Positions 1-5,943 of a stretch of 11,244 bases of DNA are shown here, piece after piece (position 1 is the stretch's first letter; each line of letters begins with the position of its first letter). The notes under the pieces were generated by a model. The model had not been told where the DNA came from and did no database searches. It saw only the letters and a list, made by a program, of their open reading frames with translations. Origin of the DNA: Spirochaetota bacterium (lineage in GTDB: Bacteria; Spirochaetota; UBA4802; UB4802); the NCBI GenBank assembly GCA_029548025.1, contig JAKPOE010000426.1, positions 1 to 11,244 of the forward strand, read 5' to 3'. Both the position numbers and the translations under genes were made by a program.

Positions 1-1779
1 ATGATTTGTAGCGGTAAAATTGGTAGTGACAGTATGGTCAGCAATCCAGTAGTTTTCAGTTGCAGCTATTACGCTTGAATCAGTTCCAATTACATGGCGG
101 TAATTTTGACCTGTTTTGTTAATTGTAGTGTGATTATATGATCCGTCGATTACATGGTTACCTGTTGCAGCCACGCTTAAATCAACGTCATAATCAAAAA
201 AATAGTTAGCCCAGAGGGTGTTCATTTCAGTTGTATTTGGCACGGCGCCAACGGGCACCACTTTTGCTACAAAACCAGCGCTGACATTATTTGCTGGCTG
301 ATCGCCCCATAGCATGGTTACAGAAGGGTTGGTGCCGGTGGAAATAGTTAATCCAGTTGCTCCAGCATCTAAGCCAAAGGTTACATCAAATGTCAAGACA
401 CCTGCGCTGTTATAAATCCGTTTAAGATATACATTTGTTCCATCTCCCAATGCAACGAAACAATAGCCTAAAAAATCTGGAAACAGGTTAAGTACACTCA
501 TATTGTTTGAATCTACTGCACTACCCGTTACGCCCCACTGTTTTGTTGGTGTAACGTCATTGTCAATAAATGAAGCATATATAGAACCAGCAGGGTCTTT
601 CCATGCAATAAATGATGAGCCATCCTGATTATTTAAAATCTGATTCTGGGCGATAGTTGCCAGTGATTTATCTCCTAAAGTATTGGTTATTGGTTCATCA
701 TCAGAGGTTACTGTATCATCCGCAGTGATGAAACTGCCTGTTGATGTTACTGGCCCAGGATACTGGATTCTAAAATAATATTTTGTAGCTTTTGTTAAAC
801 TTGAAACAGTTACCTGATGAACAGTGCCGGTACCTGCAGGTTCTGCGGCTGACGAACCATACCCCGAGGTTAATCCATAATCTACATTTACTGCAGCCTG
901 TGGAGTGCTTGTTGTCCAGTAAATGATTGCTGATGTATCGGTGATATTCATTACCCACACATTGCTTATGGCCAATGCACCGCTTGCAGGTGGAAGTTCA
1001 GTGGTAAATGTCCAGGTATGATTGCCGTCAAGGACCAATGGATTGCTGAATAGATCTTCAATTGCAGCGGTTAAATTGACAGTGTGTACTGTCCCATAAG
1101 TGAGTGGTGTTGAAAGGTTTAATCTGAACGTTTGCCAGTCCGGTGAAAAGATAACACCTGTTCCTGAACCGGGTGTTATATCAAAACTGGCATTTTCAAT
1201 TACGGTGGTATCATCAATAGGCTTGGTAAATGTTACATCCACAAAACTTTGATTTATACTTACATTGTTAGCTCCTGCCGCTGGATAGCGTGAAGAGGCA
1301 ATAACACGTGGATGTTCAAAAGTGGACGTATCTGCAGATGTGGTGAAGGTAAAGCTATAACTGGTGATGAGATTGCGCTGAGGAGTATCCTGATCAAGGA
1401 TACCTGTATCTATGTCAACGGTATATAATGTATTGGCTGAAAGATTGCCTGATGTAATAGTTAAAATAATTGTTCTGCCATCGGACGAAGCTGATGCACT
1501 ATAGGTAACACCTCCTGAAATGTCAACATTACCAGGAACTATCGTACCCAGATCAACAGGTTCTGAAAAAACAAGGACAATGGAAGTATCTACCGGGATG
1601 GAGGTATCGCCATTTTCAGGGTATGAGCCCAAAAAATCAGGAGCATATATACCAATACCGGTACTCCCCGAGCCGACGGGAGGGGCAGGGGATACACTAG
1701 GAGCTTCATTAGAACATTGTATGGAAAAGGATACAATGCAGGCTAATAAAGTAGTAATTACAATAGTATTTTTTTTCAT
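1..1779 (-). CDS. Large Ig/fibronectin-domain surface lipoprotein (3' end beyond window)
   Basis: The minus-strand frame is open from an ATG at 1779 to base 1 (593 codons, no stop), so the C-terminus lies outside the window. The N-terminus is a secretion signal (MKK, then a hydrophobic stretch) with two possible lipidation cysteines: Cys14 in LLAC, which fits the classical lipobox, or Cys22 in SIQC, which fits only a relaxed one. Pro/Ser/Gly-rich linker follows. Residues about 50-148 and 160-260 are two bacterial Ig-like domains of the SbsA/Big_5 type: each starts near YP, has a V-x-F-[ST]-x-P-[IV] strand and ends in [SW]-[FT]-F-T-T. Residues about 265-355 look like fibronectin III (the YWTT and YYFRI strands). 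Residues about 370-593 form a repetitive beta-rich region (FIAW, YASFIDN, YLKRIYN) that could be propeller-like. The likely role is a cell-surface structural or adhesive lipoprotein; the ligand is unknown. No Shine-Dalgarno is visible. Confidence 0.85.
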   Translation of the reverse strand, partial: MKKNTIVITTLLACIVSFSIQCSNEAPSVSPAPPVGSGSTGIGIYAPDFLGSYPENGDTSIPVDTSIVLVFSEPVDLGTIVPGNVDISGGVTYSASASSDGRTIILTITSGNLSANTLYTVDIDTGILDQDTPQRNLITSYSFTFTTSADTSTFEHPRVIASSRYPAAGANNVSINQSFVDVTFTKPIDDTTVIENASFDITPGSGTGVIFSPDWQTFRLNLSTPLTYGTVHTVNLTAAIEDLFSNPLVLDGNHTWTFTTELPPASGALAISNVWVMNITDTSAIIYWTTSTPQAAVNVDYGLTSGYGSSAAEPAGTGTVHQVTVSSLTKATKYYFRIQYPGPVTSTGSFITADDTVTSDDEPITNTLGDKSLATIAQNQILNNQDGSSFIAWKDPAGSIYASFIDNDVTPTKQWGVTGSAVDSNNMSVLNLFPDFLGYCFVALGDGTNVYLKRIYNSAGVLTFDVTFGLDAGATGLTISTGTNPSVTMLWGDQPANNVSAGFVAKVVPVGAVPNTTEMNTLWANYFFDYDVDLSVAATGNHVIDGSYNHTTINKTGQNYRHVIGTDSSVIAATENYWIADHTVTTNFTATNH

Positions 1780-1893
1780 GTAATAGTGCCAATGTAATGG
1801 CTTATACAATATCATAAATAAAAAATATTGACCTTTTTAGCTAATATATGATACTATGAGGAAAAGTGCAAATTAATTTTCTTTAAATATGAT
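1780..1893. promoter_or_regulatory. Divergent intergenic region between two surface-protein genes
   Basis: This 114-bp AT-rich spacer separates the start codons of the two divergently transcribed secreted-protein genes, so it must hold both promoters unless transcription enters from elsewhere. I can assign a plausible promoter only for the rightward gene. On the leftward strand several TATAAT-like hexamers exist, but none has a convincing -35 at the right distance. Confidence 0.5.
1828..1855 (+). promoter_or_regulatory. Putative sigma-70-type promoter for the 785-residue secreted protein
   Basis: The -35 hexamer TTGACC (1828-1833) and -10 hexamer GATACT (1850-1855) are 16 bp apart. A start about 7 bp downstream would give a leader of roughly 30 nt before the ATG at 1894. 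Assigned by eye only. Confidence 0.4.
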
Positions 1894-4251
1894 ATGAAAA
1901 AGCTAAGATTCTATATACTATGGTTGTTAATCATAATCTTAAATACCGTTAACAGCTATGCAACTATCACCAGTGTTGTGTTAACACCGGCCAACCCAAC
2001 CTTTTTATCTATGGGAAATGGCTACTATCTGGCGGGGAAAGCATATACATTTACGGTACAGGTAGTTGATCCGGATCTGACAGCATGGAATCAGATAACC
2101 GAGGTTGTACTGACAATACCAAATTCCACCAATATACAATTGCGGGTTTCCGCAATAACTGGTACAGGAGCCGGTAATCATACCTTAACGATAGTTTCCG
2201 GGATAGCGGGGTGTTCATCATCAATTGCTGGCACATGGAACAATTTTACTGTTACATTTACGATAACCTTTCAGTGGGATACTCAGGAATCAGCATGGGC
2301 ATTAAACAGAAGCGTTGCAGCATCGGCTACTACAACGGTCCCGGCAAATAATACACTAACCGATATAAAATCTGTTTCGTATGGAATATGTGCATCAATC
2401 CGAATATTAAATTTTGCTCAGGGTGGGGTTAGTGCTGATGCAATGATCAATCCATGGCACAGCGCATTCAATGTTACAGGAACTATCGCATATAATGTAC
2501 CGGGCGCTGCTGCAGCAGATGCTGTGCACCTCATTGCAGATGCGCTTGCTGGAGAAATTACTAATGCAGAGTTGCGTCGTAACGGAATAGTGACAGTTGC
2601 CAATGATGGCGATGAAACGGATGGGCTAACATTGACAGTACCATTAGAATATTTTTTCAGCCTTGATAATATCCCACCATACAGCCAGTTGGGGAATCAT
2701 ACGTGGACAGTCAGGATTACCTGCAATACTGCTGGCGGGCCGGAGGTATCATTCAATTCATTAACCATTAATTGTGATGTGGTTGAAATTACCAATATTG
2801 AAATTATAAACGGGGGAGGGGTCAATGCATCTCCCAATTACTGGCGAAGTGTCAACGTTCCAGGAACTCAAGTCAGGGTTACAGCACAGATGCAATGGTC
2901 AGGTACCAATGTTGTTGGCAATACAACAGTAAGGATACAGGATAGCGAAGGGAATAATACTGATGTGTTAATTCCCAATGGTCAGCCCAATGCAGTGGCA
3001 AATATTACCTACCCGACAGTACTTGCGCAGGTAACTGATACCATTACCTATCAGGCAATAACGGTAAGCGGGGGTGCCTATGATGATGAACAGAATGTAG
3101 CAGCGCGTATCCCCCAGCCTGTAACAAGGACTGTTTACTGGGAAAATGCTGACCCGCCAGGAGCTAACACCCCACCATTTACACCATTTAGTGGATCATC
3201 TTCCACGGCATTTACCATTACTGTTAACTGGGTACCGTTAAGCAATCCGATTGATGGGGATTTTGACAGTTACAGGATTTATTATAAAGAGAACTCCTCA
3301 GCAACATGGCTGCTCCTTGACAGGACTATAGTAGCAGCATTGGGCAATAGAGCAACTGGCAGTGCAACCATCACTTCCTTAAAATCGTTAACTGATTACG
3401 ACATACGGATTTCAGCCGTTGATGTTTTTGGTTATGAGGTTGCTGTGGCCAACCAGATTACTACTGCAATAGCAACAACAGCGGGAAGTTTGGAAGTTTC
3501 CATTACCGATGGTATTACCGAATGGGGTGATACAACCTTTGGTACGCTGGCTTCCAACAGGCCGTTGCGCAGAACAGCCATACGGGTAACAATAAACATT
3601 ACAACCGATTCACCGGATGCGGTTAACCTTATTGTTGCCGCAGGGGATATAGGGGTGGGGGTTGATTTAATTGTTGGTGGCGTTATTAATCCAGCATTAA
3701 CTGAAAATACAGATTATTACCGTATAGCTGCAACCAGGACAACTTCTACTGGTTGGGTTAGCTATATCCCCGATACCAATCCCTTGATAACGCTTGGAAC
3801 GGATGTGCGTTTTATAGTTGAAACTATTAAATCAGGGGTTGCCTCATATTCAGATAGCGATTCAGATACAGAAGTTCCGCCAGGCAATCCTAATGATCTT
3901 GAGTATTCATTTACAGTAGCAATGCAACCACAGTTTACTCCATGGCCAACCCGCATATTAAACAATGTCATTACGAATAAAAATCCACTATGCTATCCTG
4001 CATACTATCTTACCGATGATGCATTGGTAACCATTACGGTGTATGATATAAAAGGACGGGCTGTTGTAAAACTGCTGGATAAGGCATTCAGAAAGGGTGG
4101 TCAAAACATTAAAGAAGGCGGCTGGAATGGCGACAACAAAGCAGGGAACAAATTGGGGGTTGGGCTATACTATGTTCATATACGGGCAAAGCGCGTCAGC
4201 GACGGCAAGGTGATATTAAATTCATTTCAAAAAGTGGTCATTGCAAAATAA
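1894..4251 (+). CDS. Secreted Ig-fold protein with fibronectin III and C-terminal FlgD-like Ig domain
   Basis: This 785-residue protein starts with a Sec signal peptide: MKK, a hydrophobic core LWLLIIIL, then a likely cleavage after SYA near residue 23. There is no lipobox cysteine. Residues about 24-415 are beta-rich and probably hold several Ig-like modules of no family I can name. Residues about 418-525 are a fibronectin III domain (SYRIYYKE strand, TSLKSLTDYDIRISAVD). About 540-690 is another beta-rich segment containing the acidic run SDSDSDTE. The last 78 residues (708-785) resemble the FlgD Ig-like fold: ITVYDIKGR, a GG-N-I-KEGGWNGDNKAG turn, then LGVGLYYVHI. In other bacteria such modules sit at the C-terminus of exported proteins, where they may serve anchoring or sorting. 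Thus I infer an exported or surface-exposed structural protein. The start is the first ATG before the signal peptide; no Shine-Dalgarno precedes it. The 3' end overlaps the convergent downstream gene by 14 bp. Confidence 0.9.
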   Translation: MKKLRFYILWLLIIILNTVNSYATITSVVLTPANPTFLSMGNGYYLAGKAYTFTVQVVDPDLTAWNQITEVVLTIPNSTNIQLRVSAITGTGAGNHTLTIVSGIAGCSSSIAGTWNNFTVTFTITFQWDTQESAWALNRSVAASATTTVPANNTLTDIKSVSYGICASIRILNFAQGGVSADAMINPWHSAFNVTGTIAYNVPGAAAADAVHLIADALAGEITNAELRRNGIVTVANDGDETDGLTLTVPLEYFFSLDNIPPYSQLGNHTWTVRITCNTAGGPEVSFNSLTINCDVVEITNIEIINGGGVNASPNYWRSVNVPGTQVRVTAQMQWSGTNVVGNTTVRIQDSEGNNTDVLIPNGQPNAVANITYPTVLAQVTDTITYQAITVSGGAYDDEQNVAARIPQPVTRTVYWENADPPGANTPPFTPFSGSSSTAFTITVNWVPLSNPIDGDFDSYRIYYKENSSATWLLLDRTIVAALGNRATGSATITSLKSLTDYDIRISAVDVFGYEVAVANQITTAIATTAGSLEVSITDGITEWGDTTFGTLASNRPLRRTAIRVTINITTDSPDAVNLIVAAGDIGVGVDLIVGGVINPALTENTDYYRIAATRTTSTGWVSYIPDTNPLITLGTDVRFIVETIKSGVASYSDSDSDTEVPPGNPNDLEYSFTVAMQPQFTPWPTRILNNVITNKNPLCYPAYYLTDDALVTITVYDIKGRAVVKLLDKAFRKGGQNIKEGGWNGDNKAGNKLGVGLYYVHIRAKRVSDGKVILNSFQKVVIAK

Positions 4252-4525
4252 TGTTTATTATTTTTTGATGTGGCGTAATGTGCAATTCCGCCAATTGATG
4301 CTGTATATATTCCCTGTTCATGGGTAGGTTTGTAGCAAACAATGCTTCAACATCAAGTATGTTCTTTTCTGCATTTTCGTATGATGCTTCAATCCATATA
4401 TCAATATCTTCAGTATACCGTGGCCGTGAATGATAACCTAAAGCATACCCACCAGCAGTGATATACTTTATATTATTTTTGTTTAATAATTTTAATAACT
4501 CTTTGAAATCCTTGCTTACCTTCAC
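4238..4525 (-). pseudogene. Truncated nucleotidyltransferase (AbiEii/DUF6036-like), probable internal deletion
   Basis: The frame encodes 95 residues from a GTG at 4525. Residues 1-50 match the start of small stand-alone nucleotidyltransferases: a KDFKELLKLLN helix, Gly25-Gly26 in the ITAGGYAL motif, then RPRYTEDIDIWIE with the metal-binding pair Asp40 and Asp42. Family members I know are roughly 130-200 residues and continue with beta strands carrying a third acidic residue. Here the text jumps near residue 55 to DVEALFATNLPMNREYIQ, which resembles the C-terminal helices of the same family (DxxDVEALL...LDxEYI). The simplest reading is an in-frame internal deletion that removed the middle of the domain, so catalysis is doubtful. 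It forms a cassette with the small gene overlapping its 5' end. It may be a decayed toxin-antitoxin-like pair; that is inference. The alternative is a genuine minimal protein. Confidence 0.65.
4245..4264. terminator. AT-only inverted repeat at the convergent gene ends
   Basis: AAAATAAT (4245-4252) and ATTATTTT (4257-4264) form a perfect 8-bp stem with a GTTT loop, followed on the plus strand by two more T. It overlaps the stop codon of the plus-strand gene and the last codons of the minus-strand gene. The stem has no G-C pair, so it would be a weak terminator at best. Confidence 0.25.
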
Positions 4526-4661
4526 CGGTTATTTCCATGTGTCGTTGTCTAATTTCTTCTAAGATAGTTAACTTTTTGTTTGGATCCAATGATTTCCAGT
4601 ATTCAACCTCGTTATTTTCGGCTTCTTCAAAGCTATTGAATATTGTTATTACCCGATTCAT
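4473..4661 (-). CDS. Small conserved protein paired with the nucleotidyltransferase
   Basis: From the ATG at 4661 this is 62 residues: MNRVITIFNSFEEAENNE, then VEYWKSLDPNKKLTILEEIR, then a basic tail GFQRVIKIIKQK. The pattern (FxSFEEAE, EYWKSLxPxxKLxILExIR, FQRVxxIIK) is one I recognise as the small gene commonly placed just upstream of stand-alone nucleotidyltransferases; its biochemical function is unknown to me. It is mostly helical, with no signal peptide or membrane segment. A longer start at 4676 would add five residues (MYTLS), but a TTGACA box at 4696-4691 would place transcription start close to 4661, which favours the shorter form. Its last 53 nt also encode the start of the downstream gene in another frame. 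It may act as an antitoxin or partner; that is inference from position only. Confidence 0.7.
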   Translation of the reverse strand: MNRVITIFNSFEEAENNEVEYWKSLDPNKKLTILEEIRQRHMEITGEGKQGFQRVIKIIKQK

Positions 4662-4667
4662 GCTTAA

Positions 4668-4696
4668 CGTGTACATCTTATTTGTGTGAATGTCAA
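4668..4696 (-). promoter_or_regulatory. Possible promoter of the small-protein/nucleotidyltransferase cassette
   Basis: The minus strand has a perfect TTGACA at 4696-4691. Seventeen bases further is TACACG (4673-4668), a poor -10. Initiation about 7 nt on would fall at the ATG at 4661, implying a nearly leaderless mRNA. The -35 is strong and the -10 weak. Confidence 0.3.
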
Positions 4697-4768
4697 CTAC
4701 AATTACAACACAATGATGATGCTATTGCACCAATTGTTTATGGGTAACTATCAACAAAATGTTTTGCT

Positions 4769-5755
4769 TTATTTTTTTATATGTGCTCTGAAGGTTTTCA
4801 AGTCTTTAGGACCGTCGATATCGTTTTCCCAGTGTGCTGCATTGTGTTTAATGTGAAAGATATAGCCTCCAAATTTTGACAGATCTAAATTATATACTCG
4901 TTCTATTACATTAATTGCAGCTTTATAAAATCTTTCTTCTTCAATGCAATGCCGCTTTATCTGTCTGATAAGGATAAAATTTTTAGTTTTCCATAAATAG
5001 TAAATAATTTTAGAAAAAATATTTGGTGCCAATGCTTTGCGAAGACTGTAAAAAAAATCAATAATTTCATATTCAACAGCACTATCAAGACTTCGATGTT
5101 TTAGTAGCGCAGCAGAGTTGCCAACGCGTGCTTCAAATGTGGTAAAACCAACAAAATTTTTCAACTTACCTTTGTTTTGTCCTCGTTTAATGATCTTCAG
5201 GCGATGATTAAGCCATGTATCATCCTTTAAGTCTTCGTATTCTACAATGCCATACGCTACATGTGCGGTTATACCTCGATAATCTTTTGCTTTTCCTAGT
5301 ATCGTATCATACTGACTGTTTATCCATTCAACATCTTCAGAGGTTATACGGGGGGTATCACCAAAGAAGATGTCAACACGCCTTCCATACTCTAAGTGAT
5401 TAAAGTAAAAATCTTTCAGGTGCCCGCCTACAGACTGTTTCATCTGCATGACATGCAGGTTATGATATTTTCTGGTATCTATCACATCGGTGAAGTTTTT
5501 TACATCATTGTACACGTATATTGCATCGTACAGTGGTTTTCCCTTCTTTTTTGCATTGTATACAGCATCAAGAACATACTGGATTACAGGTTTCCCGGCC
5601 AGTTGCTGTAAAAATTTATTTTTCCCTATATAGATACTATCGCCATCATAAGCTTCAATAATCTGTTTTTTACGCTTGATCATGGTTGATCGGTCAGGTT
5701 TATCATATCCAGCAAGGATAAGCGCATAGGGTTTGTTGCCATTTTCTTTAGTCAT
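4769..5755 (-). CDS. GT-A-fold nucleotidyltransferase-like protein (NTP_transferase family)
   Basis: This 328-residue cytoplasmic protein begins MTKENGNKPYALILAGYD. The start strand plus ILAG loop, a later NKFLQQLAGKPVIQYVLDAV segment with a candidate nucleotide-contacting Lys47, and FFGDTPRIT with Asp133 as probable metal ligand follow the layout of sugar-phosphate nucleotidyltransferases and MobA/IspD-like enzymes. The usual GxGxR loop is altered: after LAG comes YDKPDRS and an insertion of about 20 residues before the Lys. The C-terminal half (about 190-328) is not a family I can name; substrate is unknown. The open frame extends to a TTG at 5818, but a strong promoter lies inside that extension, so I start at the ATG at 5755. 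No Shine-Dalgarno is seen. It is divergent from the protease lipoprotein gene. Confidence 0.75.
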   Translation of the reverse strand: MTKENGNKPYALILAGYDKPDRSTMIKRKKQIIEAYDGDSIYIGKNKFLQQLAGKPVIQYVLDAVYNAKKKGKPLYDAIYVYNDVKNFTDVIDTRKYHNLHVMQMKQSVGGHLKDFYFNHLEYGRRVDIFFGDTPRITSEDVEWINSQYDTILGKAKDYRGITAHVAYGIVEYEDLKDDTWLNHRLKIIKRGQNKGKLKNFVGFTTFEARVGNSAALLKHRSLDSAVEYEIIDFFYSLRKALAPNIFSKIIYYLWKTKNFILIRQIKRHCIEEERFYKAAINVIERVYNLDLSKFGGYIFHIKHNAAHWENDIDGPKDLKTFRAHIKK

Positions 5756-5789
5756 AATTATTATTGTTGAATAGTAAATAATAAATACA

Positions 5790-5818
5790 ATGATATTATC
5801 ATAGCGAGTATCAGTCAA
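5790..5818 (-). promoter_or_regulatory. Sigma-70-type promoter for the nucleotidyltransferase-like gene
   Basis: On the minus strand TTGACT (5818-5813) and TATCAT (5795-5790) are 17 bp apart, each one mismatch from consensus. Initiation near 5783 would leave a leader of about 28 nt before the ATG at 5755. The box coincides with the first codons of the longer possible frame, which argues that the longer start is not used. Confidence 0.6.
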
Positions 5819-5864
5819 GCGTTTAACAGATGAAAATAAAATGGGGCTATCATTGTAATTTCAC

Positions 5865-5892
5865 TTGACAGTTACTCTATTAAAGGTAAGAA
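5865..5892 (+). promoter_or_regulatory. Weak candidate promoter for the protease lipoprotein
   Basis: A perfect TTGACA (5865-5870) faces the protease gene; 16 bp downstream is TAAGAA (5887-5892), a poor -10. Initiation near 5899 would place the Shine-Dalgarno at 5932 inside the leader. The evidence is mainly the -35 and its position. Confidence 0.3.
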
Positions 5893-5931
5893 CCAATAAA
5901 CAAATAATTTTAAATAATGAAATATATTTTT

Positions 5932-5935
5932 GGAG
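5932..5935 (+). promoter_or_regulatory. Ribosome binding site that decides the protease start
   Basis: GGAG ends 8 nt before the ATG at 5944, the ideal distance. The upstream in-frame ATG at 5917 has no such site, and starting there would put nine residues before the signal peptide. This fixes the start at 5944. Confidence 0.75.
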
Positions 5936-5943
5936 TAAAAAAG

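Noticed and set aside
770..958. 62-codon minus-strand frame
   Set aside because: It is an out-of-frame shadow of the 593-codon lipoprotein frame on the same strand.
1520..1783. 87-codon plus-strand frame
   Set aside because: It lies wholly antisense to the left-edge lipoprotein, whose protein has clear Ig and fibronectin motifs; its translation has no recognisable signature.
3762..3971. 69-codon minus-strand frame
   Set aside because: It is antisense to the 785-residue secreted protein, with no supporting signals.
4745..4768. Small hairpin after the GT-A gene as a terminator
   Set aside because: Only a 5-6 bp AT-rich stem with a 2-nt loop can be drawn; it is unlikely to form.
5215..5611. 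Two plus-strand frames antisense to the GT-A nucleotidyltransferase gene
   Set aside because: Histidine- and leucine-rich shadow translations without start signals or recognisable domains.
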